A DNA stretch of 64,000 nt from Verrucomicrobiota bacterium (GTDB taxonomy: Bacteria; Verrucomicrobiota; Verrucomicrobiia; Limisphaerales; JAEYXS01): the NCBI GenBank assembly GCA_023431185.1, contig JAEYXS010000001.1:1-64000 (forward strand). The letters run 5' to 3'. The position numbers and the translations under genes were made by a program. The notes under the pieces are model-generated. The model made no database searches. It was given only the letters and a program-made list of their open reading frames with translations, and had not been told where the DNA came from. Every line of letters starts with the position of its first letter. Within the stretch, counting starts at the first letter, position 1. Below, in pieces: positions 51,444 through 60,004 of the stretch.

Positions 51444-53825
51444 ATGAAGAAGTCGTTGGCCATCTCACTGAGCGCCCTCGCGGGTGCCGGGTCGCTTTTC
51501 GCCGTCTCGCCGGTCCTTACGGGCACTTACCCGGCGGGCGGCCAGCGCGGAACGGAATTGGAAGTGGAGTTCCGCGGAGCGCGGTTGGAGGATTTTCAGC
51601 AGGTGCTGTTCTACACGCCGGGCTTCGAGGTGGTGAAGGTGAATTCCACGAACGCGAATTCGGTGAAGGCCATCGTGAAGGTGGCCCCGACGGTGATGCC
51701 AGGCGAGCATACGCTGCGTTTGCGGACGGCGACGGGAGTTTCGGAACTGCGCACGTTTTATGTGAGCCCGTTCACGCAGGTGAACGAGGTGGACAAGCCG
51801 GCGAATGACACAAAGGAAACGGCGGAGAAGATCGCGGCGAATGTGACGATCAACGGGACGGTGAGCCGCGAGGATGAAGATTGGTTCGCCCTGGAAGCGA
51901 AGAAGGGCCAGCGCATCGGTGTGGAAGTGGAAGGCATCCGGCTGGGGCGTGATCTATTCGACCCGATCGTGACGGTTTTCAAGGCGGATGGCACGAAGCT
52001 CGCCTTGGCGGATGACACGGCACTGTTCCTGCAAGACCCGGCGCTGACGGTGATCGCGCCGGAGGACGGCACTTACTATATCCGCATCGAAGAGGCTCCG
52101 TATGAGCGCAGCCGCAATACGATGTATCGCATGCATGTGGGCAACTTCCCCCGCCCGCTCGCGGTGTATCCGGCGGGTGGCAAGGCGGGCGAGAAATTGA
52201 CGGTGACGTTCATCGGCGATGCGACGGGCGAGTTCAAACAGGAGGTGACGTTGCCGGGGGCGAAGGATGCGAAATTCCCGGTGCTGGCCAAGCATAACAA
52301 TCTGGATGCACCATCGCCGAACTGGTTGCGGGTGTCCACTTTCCCGAACGTGCTGGAAGCGGAGCCGAACAATGAACTGGCGAAAGCTTCCGGCACAACG
52401 CAGGAAGCGCCGGTGGCGTTCAACGGCATCATCAACCAGAACGGGGACGAGGACTGGTTCCGTTTCACGGCGAAGAAAGGCCAGGTCTGGGAAGTGAATG
52501 TGTATGCGCAGAGCATCCGTTCGCCGCTGGATGCGGTCTTGAACGTGTATGACAAGACCGGCCGGAGTTTGGCGAGCAATGACGATTCCGGCAGCCCGGA
52601 CAGCTACCTGCGCTTCACGGTGCCGGCGGATGGGGAATTCTTCGTGCGCGTGACGGATCATCTGGGCCGTGGCGGTCCGAACTACATTTATCGGGCGGAA
52701 CTCGCGCCGGTGGAGCAGACGCTGACCTTCAGTATCCCGGAAGTGAACCGCGATGATTCACAGGGCAGGCAGGCGATGGTGGTGCCGAAGGGCGGGCGGT
52801 TCATGACGATGATGAGCATCCGCCGGAATAATTTCGGTGGCGAGGTGATCTTCGACCCGAAAGACCTGCCGCCGGGCGTGAAGGTGGATGTGGATAACAT
52901 TCCGGGCAACCTGACGAGTATCCCGGTGGTATTCGAGGCGGCACCAGATGCGCCCATCGGCTCCAAGTTCGTGGATCTGCAAGGCCGTCTGGTGGAGAAG
53001 GACAAGGATGGCAAGCAGACCGACCGGACGATTCCGGGCGGTTTGGACCAGAAGCTGAATCTCGTGCTGGGCCGGCCAAACAACACGATTTATTACTCCA
53101 CTTACGCCGACAAGCTGGTGGTGGCGGTGGCGGAGGAAGCGCCTTACAAGATCGATATCATCGAGCCGAAGGTGCCGCTGGTGCGCGAAGGCAGCATGGA
53201 GTTGAAGATCGTGGCCACGCGCAAAGAGGGTTTCGACGAGCCCATCACGGTTTACCTGCCGTTCCGGCCACCGGGCATGGGCGCGAATTCGAGCGCGACT
53301 ATCCCGAAAGGAAAGAACGAGACGACATACACGATCAATGCCAACCGGAACGCGGAGACCAAGGTGTGGCGCTTCCCGGTGCTGGCTTCCGCCACGGTGA
53401 AAGGCGCGCCGTTGTGGACTTCGTCCCAGATGGCGAAGTTGGAGATCGGCATGCCTTATGTGGGACTGAAGTTCGATCTGGCGACGGCGGAACAGGGACA
53501 GGATTCAAAAGTCGTTTGCAAGCTGGAGCAGAAGCTGCCCTTCGAAGGCAAAGCGAAGCTCAAGCTGATGGGCTTGCCGAACAAGGTGACGACGCAGGAG
53601 ATCGAGATCACGAAGGACATGAGCGAAGCAGTGTTCCCGATCAAGGTGGATGCCCAAAGTCCGGTGGGCATGCACCGGAACCTGTATTGCGCACTGATCA
53701 TCGAGAAGAACGGTGAGCCAATAACGCATAACTTCGGGGCCCGGGGCAGCCTGCGCATCGCCGCGCCGGAGAAGAAGACGGCGGAAGCGCCCGCTCCGGC
53801 CAAGACGGCGGCGGTGAAGAAGTAA
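51444..53825 (+). CDS. Secreted protein with two PPC domains
   Basis: A 793-residue exported protein. Signal peptide to about residue 20 (ALAGAGSLFA); an IPT/TIG-like fold near 25-105; two bacterial pre-peptidase C-terminal (PPC) domains near 113-225 (NGTVSREDEDWFALEAKKGQ) and 305-415 (NGIINQNGDEDWFRFTAKKGQ); several further Ig-like beta domains. PPC domains help secretion or substrate binding. Related proteins are often encoded beside PSD1/DUF1501 gene pairs. The extreme C-terminus is Ala/Lys/Pro-rich. It ends at a hairpin terminator. Confidence 0.88.
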   Translation: MKKSLAISLSALAGAGSLFAVSPVLTGTYPAGGQRGTELEVEFRGARLEDFQQVLFYTPGFEVVKVNSTNANSVKAIVKVAPTVMPGEHTLRLRTATGVSELRTFYVSPFTQVNEVDKPANDTKETAEKIAANVTINGTVSREDEDWFALEAKKGQRIGVEVEGIRLGRDLFDPIVTVFKADGTKLALADDTALFLQDPALTVIAPEDGTYYIRIEEAPYERSRNTMYRMHVGNFPRPLAVYPAGGKAGEKLTVTFIGDATGEFKQEVTLPGAKDAKFPVLAKHNNLDAPSPNWLRVSTFPNVLEAEPNNELAKASGTTQEAPVAFNGIINQNGDEDWFRFTAKKGQVWEVNVYAQSIRSPLDAVLNVYDKTGRSLASNDDSGSPDSYLRFTVPADGEFFVRVTDHLGRGGPNYIYRAELAPVEQTLTFSIPEVNRDDSQGRQAMVVPKGGRFMTMMSIRRNNFGGEVIFDPKDLPPGVKVDVDNIPGNLTSIPVVFEAAPDAPIGSKFVDLQGRLVEKDKDGKQTDRTIPGGLDQKLNLVLGRPNNTIYYSTYADKLVVAVAEEAPYKIDIIEPKVPLVREGSMELKIVATRKEGFDEPITVYLPFRPPGMGANSSATIPKGKNETTYTINANRNAETKVWRFPVLASATVKGAPLWTSSQMAKLEIGMPYVGLKFDLATAEQGQDSKVVCKLEQKLPFEGKAKLKLMGLPNKVTTQEIEITKDMSEAVFPIKVDAQSPVGMHRNLYCALIIEKNGEPITHNFGARGSLRIAAPEKKTAEAPAPAKTAAVKK

Positions 53826-53846
53826 GCGAAATGGAATTCAACCAGA

Positions 53847-53881
53847 GGGCCGTTCCAGCAGGAGCGGCCCTTTTAGTTTTT
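53847..53881 (+). terminator. Intrinsic terminator
   Basis: A 10-bp stem GGGCCGTTCC/GGAGCGGCCC (one T-G pair) with an AGCA loop, followed by TTTTAGTTTTT. It lies 21 nt after the PPC-domain gene. Confidence 0.88.
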
Positions 53882-53923
53882 CGCCTAGCGCAAAAATGCA
53901 GCGGCGTTATTTTGCGGTCAGGT

Positions 53924-54292
53924 ATGGATGTCAAAAACCTTAGTGAAGTTCCGGCCTTCATCACGAAGGATGGCTCGGAGATCCGGGAACTGCTGGCCCA
54001 CCGCAACAGCGCCATCCGGTTGCAAAGCCTGGCGGAAGCCCGTCTGCCCGCGGGCGGCAGTACGCAGGAGCATTATCATAAGGTCACGGAGGAGATCTAC
54101 TACATCACGGCGGGCGAAGGCCGGATGCGCATCGAGAACGAGACCCGCGAGGTGCAGCCCGGCGATGCCATTGCCATACCGCCCGGCTTGAAGCACAAGA
54201 TCTGGAACACGGGGAAGACGACCCTCCACCTGCTCTGCTGCTGTGCGCCACCGTATGAGCACGAGGATACCTTCATCACGGAAACCGTCTGA
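53924..54292 (+). CDS. Cupin-domain protein
   Basis: A 122-residue single-cupin protein. Motif 1 is EHYHKVTEEIYYITAGEGRM (near residue 46) with two His and a Glu as metal ligands; motif 2 is PGDAIAIPPGLKHKIWN near 85. The fold resembles sugar-phosphate isomerase-type cupins, but the reaction cannot be told. The ATG at 53924 is taken over an upstream one at 53831, which would run through the terminator of the preceding gene. The gene for a glutaredoxin begins 24 nt later. Confidence 0.87.
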   Translation: MDVKNLSEVPAFITKDGSEIRELLAHRNSAIRLQSLAEARLPAGGSTQEHYHKVTEEIYYITAGEGRMRIENETREVQPGDAIAIPPGLKHKIWNTGKTTLHLLCCCAPPYEHEDTFITETV

Positions 54293-54316
54293 TCACCACC
54301 CTGCCCTGTATAGCTT

Positions 54317-54580
54317 ATGTGGAAACCAACCAAAGTCCGTCTGTTCATCAAGCCTTGGTGCGGCTGGTGTGATGAAGCCATCGAGTGGCTGGAGGAACGG
54401 CACATCGAATTCGAGCAACTGGACGTGACCAGTGACCGAAATGCGCAGCAAGAGATGGTAAACCTCACCGGGCAGACGAAGGCACCGTGCATCGATATCG
54501 ATGGAGAGATACTGGCGGATTTCGATGTGGGGCAACTCGAAAGATTCTGGAACCGGCTGGCCAAGGAAAAACAGAGCTGA
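54317..54580 (+). CDS. Glutaredoxin family protein
   Basis: An 87-residue thioredoxin-fold protein with active site Cys15-Gly-Trp-Cys18. The end of the domain reads TKAPCIDIDGEILADFDVGQLERF, with the cis-proline followed by an extra cysteine (residue 59) that is unusual. It probably reduces disulfides or glutathione mixed disulfides in the cytoplasm. It follows the cupin gene on the same strand. Confidence 0.87.
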   Translation: MWKPTKVRLFIKPWCGWCDEAIEWLEERHIEFEQLDVTSDRNAQQEMVNLTGQTKAPCIDIDGEILADFDVGQLERFWNRLAKEKQS

Positions 54581-54742
54581 ACGGCATGGTCAGCAGCCAA
54601 TGTGGCAGCGGAGCGTGTTTTCCGCTTGTCGGGCGAAGGGAGATTCGGCAAACAAAGGGGCGTCATAAAGTAATTGATGATGTCCCCTTAAGGAGGGTGC
54701 GTACCAAGTCATCTGAGGAAAACGCCGTTTCAAGAATCTGCC

Positions 54743-56053
54743 ATGGTCATCAAGGTGTCCTGTGCGTGTGGTTGCCGGTACTCGTTTGAGGTGCAACCGG
54801 TCAATGGTGAGATGCCGGTGCCGGTGCATTGTCCCAAGTGCGGATTGGATGGCACAGCCAAGGCCAATGCCATCCTGGCGCAAGTGCTGCCCAAGCCGGT
54901 AACGGTGCCAGCAGCGGCTCCGGGAGTCCTGGCGGGCATACCGCTGCCACCGGATGAGCCCGCACCGGGAACCGCTCCGGTCGCGATGCCCCTGCCGCCG
55001 ACACCGGCCCCCACCACCCCAGTCAAGCATCCTCCGGCCATTGTTGTACCATCGGCTCCCGCACCCGCTCCGGCTGTGGCAATGGCGCCGCCCCCCCCAC
55101 CCCCTCCAGTGCCGTCATTGCCGCCGCCACCACCGCCACCGGCTCCAAGCGGGCTGACCGTCAAGCGGCGGGCTCCGGAAGAAACGCACACCGCCAGCCC
55201 GGCAGCAACTCCGGCAGGTGATGCTCCAGCAATGTCGGGCGGGCTCAAGGTCAAAGGGGTGGCACAATCGGCTCATGTATCGCCAGCAGCCAGCGCGGCA
55301 CCCGCGCCCGCCGGCGAAGAGGCACCTGCGGAATCCGCCATCGCAAATCCGCATGCCCGGAAGGCGTACATCCCGAAAGATGCGCCAGAACCAAGTTTTC
55401 CGCGCGGCATGCTGGGAGCGGCCATCGGCACGGTGGCGGGCTGTCTGATCTGGTTTGCGGTGTATTATTTCGGGGAGATCAATTTCGGCTTTCTCGCGCT
55501 CGTTCCGGCCGTGATGGCCGGAGTTTTGGGACGGATCATGGCGCGCGAGGACAATACCTGGATCGGGGTGACGGCCGCCGTATTCACCGTACTCGGCATC
55601 TTCGGAACGAACTACGCCATGGCGGCCCATGAGCTGGAGAAAGAATTTGGCGGGACGACCGACTCCCTCTTCCCCTCCTATGATGTCCGGATGGCCGAAG
55701 CCAAGGAGGCGGCGGCGGCCAAGACGGATGACGAAATCCGGGCCTTCCTGCAGAACCGGCAACGGAAATTCTTCGAGAAATTCGCCGACAAGGGCGAGAA
55801 GTACAAGCCCGAGGGCATCAGCAAGGAGGCCGTCGATTCGTTCAAAGAGTTTGAGCAAAAGGAATTGCTGGACTTTGCCAACGGCAAACCATCGCGTGAG
55901 GAGTACGAGCAGGAGATCACTTCGGCCAAGAAGGCCGGGACTTGGTTCACGCGCATACTTACCGCGGTCACGGCCGTCATCTCAGCAGGTATTTTCGGCA
56001 TCTTCTCCCTGATCATGGCCATCAGCATCGCGTACCGGACAGGCTCAGGCTAA
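54743..56053 (+). CDS. Zinc-ribbon, proline-rich linker, membrane protein
   Basis: A 436-residue protein. Residues 1-35 carry cysteines at 7, 9, 11, 30 and 33 (CACGC and HCPKCG), a small zinc-ribbon-like head as in some Planctomycete membrane proteins. A long Pro/Ala linker with runs of proline follows (about 45-220). Three membrane segments lie near 230-250, 250-270 and 280-300, and a charged helical region with a final membrane segment near 410-430. No family recognised. The head would face the cytoplasm; its target is unknown. Confidence 0.75.
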   Translation: MVIKVSCACGCRYSFEVQPVNGEMPVPVHCPKCGLDGTAKANAILAQVLPKPVTVPAAAPGVLAGIPLPPDEPAPGTAPVAMPLPPTPAPTTPVKHPPAIVVPSAPAPAPAVAMAPPPPPPPVPSLPPPPPPPAPSGLTVKRRAPEETHTASPAATPAGDAPAMSGGLKVKGVAQSAHVSPAASAAPAPAGEEAPAESAIANPHARKAYIPKDAPEPSFPRGMLGAAIGTVAGCLIWFAVYYFGEINFGFLALVPAVMAGVLGRIMAREDNTWIGVTAAVFTVLGIFGTNYAMAAHELEKEFGGTTDSLFPSYDVRMAEAKEAAAAKTDDEIRAFLQNRQRKFFEKFADKGEKYKPEGISKEAVDSFKEFEQKELLDFANGKPSREEYEQEITSAKKAGTWFTRILTAVTAVISAGIFGIFSLIMAISIAYRTGSG

Positions 56054-56099
56054 CAGTTGCACGGGCGGGCAAGGCGTGCTTCACTGCCCGCCTGTTGTA

Positions 56100-56996
56100 A
56101 TGAGTGCCGTCACTGAAAATGCGCCCAAGCTGACCCGGCCACGCCTCCCGGCGTGGTTGCGGCTCGATCTGCCCACCCAAAGCGGCTTCGCGAAAACCCG
56201 CAACCTGCTGGAGGGTCTGAAGCTCCACACCGTCTGCGAGAGCGCGAAGTGCCCGAACCACTGGGAGTGCTGGAGCAAGGGCACGGCGACTTTCATGATC
56301 GCCGGTGACCGTTGCACACGCGCCTGCGGTTTCTGCGCCGTGAGCACCGCCAAACCGCTGGCGCTGGAAGCAGATGAACCGGCGCGCGTGGCCGAAGCGA
56401 CCAAGCGCATGGGTTTGAAGCATGTGGTTATCACCGCCGTGGCCCGGGATGACCTGGCCGATGGCGGCGCCGAGCATTTCCGCCAGACCATTGAATCCGT
56501 GCGCGCAGCGAATCCGGGCATCGTCATTGAAGTATTGGTGCCGGACTTTCTGGACAAGGATTTCGCCATCGACTGCGTGCTGCAGGCGGAACCACACATC
56601 TACAATCACAATCTGGAGACCGTACGCCGTCTGACGCCGACGGTGCGCTTCCGCGCGGAGTATGATCGTTCACTCAGCGTGCTGAAAAAGGTGAAGCAAA
56701 AGCGCGGCGAGACGATCTACACGAAGTCTGGCATCATGCTGGGTTTGGGTGAGACAGAGGAAGAATTGCTCCAAGCCATGCGCGATCTGCGGGCATCTGA
56801 TTGCGACATCCTGACCTTGGGCCAATATCTCCAGCCGACGCTGAAGCATCTGCCGGTGGTGGAGTATGTGCATCCGGACAAGTTCGCGGAGTACAAGGTC
56901 ATCGCGGAGGGCATGGGCTTCACGCATGTGGCGAGCGGACCGATGGTGCGGAGCTCGTATCACGCGGATGAGTTCACCATAGCGGCGAAGGTGTAG
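56100..56996 (+). CDS. lipA: Lipoyl synthase
   Basis: A 298-residue radical SAM enzyme that inserts two sulfurs into octanoylated protein. The auxiliary [4Fe-4S] cluster has Cys46, Cys51 and Cys57 (CESAKCPNHWEC), the radical SAM cluster has Cys72, Cys76 and Cys79 (CTRACGFC), and RSSYHADE lies near the end with its conserved Ser. The ATG at 56100 is chosen over a GTG at 56076. It is 46 nt after the preceding gene on the same strand. A lipB gene is not in the window; the LplA-like gene at 43660 may supply the other step. Confidence 0.96.
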   Translation: MSAVTENAPKLTRPRLPAWLRLDLPTQSGFAKTRNLLEGLKLHTVCESAKCPNHWECWSKGTATFMIAGDRCTRACGFCAVSTAKPLALEADEPARVAEATKRMGLKHVVITAVARDDLADGGAEHFRQTIESVRAANPGIVIEVLVPDFLDKDFAIDCVLQAEPHIYNHNLETVRRLTPTVRFRAEYDRSLSVLKKVKQKRGETIYTKSGIMLGLGETEEELLQAMRDLRASDCDILTLGQYLQPTLKHLPVVEYVHPDKFAEYKVIAEGMGFTHVASGPMVRSSYHADEFTIAAKV

Positions 56997-57046
56997 GCGG
57001 CACGGATGCTTCCCGCGCCAAGACCAAACTGCCGGGTCGGAACCAT

Positions 57047-57826
57047 TCAACCCAAGGCCTGCTTCACGCCGGGGAGGGGCTGGTTGGTGGGCGGCGGAGC
57101 AGGCACCGGTGCGGGAGACAGCGGCGCATTGGTGGCGGGCATGACCGCCGGAGCCGGGGCGAGGGCCGGTGGTTGCGTCTCACCAGGGACATTCTCGTTG
57201 TTCTTAAACTTGTCCGGGTCTTTGATGTATTGGAACCAGTAGTAACCGCCGGTGATGACTGCGATCAAAAACAGGAAAGCCACCCCGGTAGCCAAGATCT
57301 TCATCTTTTGAGCCCGCTGATGAAACGCCAGCGACTCCGCCTTCTGCGCTTCCCGGAAGATGGCGAGTTCCTGCTCCAGCGAGATAGCCTGGGCCGATTC
57401 CTCCTTCAACTGAAGCACGAGCCAGCCTTCGAGCACATTACCGAACTGGGCCGGACGCTTCCCCTGCTCAACTTCTGAAGGCGCCCGAAAATCAGCATTC
57501 GTCCAGTGAGGATGGGCGGCACTCGTCCAGAGGCGGACGAGACCATGATTACCTGCGACTTTCTTGAGGCGATCCCAAAGCACCTCACGCATCGCCTCCG
57601 TGTGCTCAGGCAGGGCGATGGCCTCGCTGTGGATATGGCCCTGATTCCCCTGTATCTGGAGGGCCAGCGCACCGATGACCTGGCCGTCACTGGCTTCGAT
57701 GACCTGGAACTCGGTGAAGCGACGCTCGAGTTCGCCCACGGCAAAGCGTTCTTCCCGCCAGATGGCGCGCAGGGCGGCCAAGTCGTTGATCGTGGCACGG
57801 CGGACCGTATGAACCGGCAAACTCAT
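57047..57826 (-). CDS. Membrane-tethered GNAT acetyltransferase-like protein
   Basis: A 259-residue protein. Residues 1-145 resemble a GNAT acetyltransferase (RRATINDLAALRAIWREERF, then QVIGALALQIQGNQGHIHSEAIALP). A helical linker carries FREAQKAESLAFHQRAQ, then one membrane segment (near 180-205, GVAFLFLIAVITGGYYWF), and an outer Pro/Ala-rich tail (NAPLSPAPVPAPPPTN). The GNAT CoA-binding loop (Q/RxxGxG/A) is not obvious, so activity is uncertain. The ATG at 57826 is chosen because the upstream frame is atypical. Divergent from ligA. Confidence 0.7.
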   Translation of the reverse strand: MSLPVHTVRRATINDLAALRAIWREERFAVGELERRFTEFQVIEASDGQVIGALALQIQGNQGHIHSEAIALPEHTEAMREVLWDRLKKVAGNHGLVRLWTSAAHPHWTNADFRAPSEVEQGKRPAQFGNVLEGWLVLQLKEESAQAISLEQELAIFREAQKAESLAFHQRAQKMKILATGVAFLFLIAVITGGYYWFQYIKDPDKFKNNENVPGETQPPALAPAPAVMPATNAPLSPAPVPAPPPTNQPLPGVKQALG

Positions 57827-57906
57827 ATTTGTGTAAATACAGCGGCAGCAGTTTCCCGGCCAATAAAAAGTGGATTTTAACGGAGACCTCAGAATACTTA
57901 GCACCC

Positions 57907-59943
57907 ATGACGCAAGACGAGGCAAGGCAACGCCACACCCGATTGGCTGACGAAATCCGCCAACACGACCACGCATATTATGTGCTGGCCAAGCCAAGCA
58001 TCTCCGACCGCGATTATGACAAGCTCTACCGCGAATTGCTGGACTTGGAGCAAGCGCACCCTGAGCTGGTCAGCGCGGACTCCCCCAGCCAGCGCGTAGG
58101 TGGCCATGTGGCCAGCAGCTTCGCCCAGGTGAAGCACGCCTTGCCGATGCTGAGTCTCGACAACACTTACTCGCAGGAGGAAGTGCGGGATTTCGTGGCG
58201 CGCGTGCAGAAGCTGCTGCCGAATGAAAAGCTCGAATGGGTGGTGGAACCCAAGGTGGACGGCATCGCCATCAGTTTACGCTACGAAAATGGCGTCTTCA
58301 CCACGGGAGCCACGCGGGGCGATGGCACCACGGGCGATGACATCACGAACAATCTGAAAACCATTCGCAGCATCCCGCTCAAGCTGGCGGCGAAAAAGGA
58401 CGCCGTTCCGCCCGTATTTGAAGCACGCGGTGAAGTGTATATGACGCGGGATGGATTCGCAAAACTGAACGCGGAGAAGGCGGCGGCGGGCGAGGAGCTT
58501 TATGCGAATCCACGCAACACCACGGCGGGCAGCCTCAAGCAGCTCGACCCGAAGCTGGTCGCGAAGCGGCCCTTGGACATCGTGCTCTACGGCACCGGCG
58601 CCATCAGTGCGCCCGATCAACAGGTGCCGCACACGCACGTGGAGATGCTAAAGCTGCTGCAGAGTTTCGGCTTCAAGATCGCGGAACGTTATTGGGTATG
58701 CGGGTCCACAGAGGAATTGCTCGCGGCCATCACGGAGCTAGATCAGGTGCGGCGGAATTTCAATTACGACACGGATGGAGCGGTCATCAAACTGAACAGC
58801 TACGCACAGCGTGAGCGAGTGGGATTCACCTCGAAAGCGCCACGCTGGGCGATGGCTTACAAGTATCAGGCGGAACAGGCGGCCACGAAGCTCAAGGCCA
58901 TCACCATCCAGGTGGGGCGCACCGGCGCACTCACGCCAGTCGCAGAGCTGGAGCCGGTATTCCTCGCGGGCAGCACCATCAGCCGCGCGACGTTGCACAA
59001 TGAGGAAGAACTGCGCCGAAAGGATATCCGCGTGGGCGATACGGTCATCATCGAGAAAGCGGGTGAAGTGATCCCCGCCGTAGTGGGCGTGGTGCTGGAA
59101 CAGCGTACGGGCAAGGAACAAGTGTTTGAATTCCCGAAACATTGTCCGGAGTGCGGCGCGAAGATCTCGCGGGATTCCATCGGCGGCGAGGAAATGGTCG
59201 TGTGGCGGTGTGTGAATCTGGATTGTCCGGCACAGGTGCGCGGGCGTCTGGAGCACTGGTGCACGCGCGGCGCAATGGATATCGAGGGCGGTGGCGAGGT
59301 GCTGGTGAACCAGCTCGTGAAGAGCCAGCTCGCCAGCAATGTGGCGGACCTCTACCAGCTCACGGTGGCACAAGTGGCCGGACTGGAACGCATGGGTGAG
59401 AAATCGGCGAAAAACTTCATCGACGGCGTGGCCGCGAGCAAATCACGCGACCTGTGGCGGATGCTGTTCGGTCTGGGCATTTTGCATGTGGGCACCGGCA
59501 GCGCGAAATCGTTGGGCCGCACCTTTGCCTCATTGGATGACATTCTGGCCGCCACGGAAGAGCAACTGCTGGAGGCGGAGGATGTCGGTGAAATCATCGT
59601 GAAGAGCATCGTGCAGTGGCGCAATGAACCGAAGAATCGGGAACTCATCGAACGGCTGCGCGCTGCTGGATTAAATTTCAAGTCGGAGCTGTACCAAGCC
59701 GCGCCCCCGAGCGGGCCCTTCACAGGCAAAACTTTCGTGCTGACAGGCACCTTGCCCACGATGTCGCGCGAGGTAGCAGCGGCGAAGATCGAATCCCTGG
59801 GCGGCAAAGTCAGCGGTAGCGTGAGCAAGAAGACGGATTATGTGCTGGCGGGCGAGGAGGCCGGCTCCAAGCTGGAGAAGGCGCAGAAACTGGGTGTGAA
59901 GGTGATCGATGAAGCGGAATTCCAGAAAATGGTCGCGCCCTGA
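57907..59943 (+). CDS. ligA: NAD-dependent DNA ligase
   Basis: A 678-residue enzyme that seals nicks in DNA using NAD. The adenylation lysine is Lys116 in VVEPKVDGIAISLRY; an N-terminal Ia domain (HDHAYYVLAKPSISDRDYDKLY), the OB-fold segment VGRTGALTPVAELEPV, a four-cysteine zinc finger (CPECGAKI, WRCVNLDCPAQ) and a C-terminal BRCT domain (FVLTGTLPTMSREVA) are present in the usual order and length. The ATG at 57907 is chosen over 57829. Confidence 0.97.
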   Translation: MTQDEARQRHTRLADEIRQHDHAYYVLAKPSISDRDYDKLYRELLDLEQAHPELVSADSPSQRVGGHVASSFAQVKHALPMLSLDNTYSQEEVRDFVARVQKLLPNEKLEWVVEPKVDGIAISLRYENGVFTTGATRGDGTTGDDITNNLKTIRSIPLKLAAKKDAVPPVFEARGEVYMTRDGFAKLNAEKAAAGEELYANPRNTTAGSLKQLDPKLVAKRPLDIVLYGTGAISAPDQQVPHTHVEMLKLLQSFGFKIAERYWVCGSTEELLAAITELDQVRRNFNYDTDGAVIKLNSYAQRERVGFTSKAPRWAMAYKYQAEQAATKLKAITIQVGRTGALTPVAELEPVFLAGSTISRATLHNEEELRRKDIRVGDTVIIEKAGEVIPAVVGVVLEQRTGKEQVFEFPKHCPECGAKISRDSIGGEEMVVWRCVNLDCPAQVRGRLEHWCTRGAMDIEGGGEVLVNQLVKSQLASNVADLYQLTVAQVAGLERMGEKSAKNFIDGVAASKSRDLWRMLFGLGILHVGTGSAKSLGRTFASLDDILAATEEQLLEAEDVGEIIVKSIVQWRNEPKNRELIERLRAAGLNFKSELYQAAPPSGPFTGKTFVLTGTLPTMSREVAAAKIESLGGKVSGSVSKKTDYVLAGEEAGSKLEKAQKLGVKVIDEAEFQKMVAP

Positions 59944-59950
59944 AAGCAAA

Positions 59951-59980
59951 GGCCGGTCAGGCACAAAAGTCCGACCGGCC
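59951..59980. terminator. Hairpin between convergent ligA and propeller gene
   Basis: A perfect 8-bp stem GGCCGGTC/GACCGGCC with a 14-nt loop lies in the 61-nt gap between the two stop codons. No T-run follows on the plus strand, so termination is only suggested. Confidence 0.5.
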
Positions 59981-60004
59981 GGTGAGAATGCATAACGACA
60001 CAAT

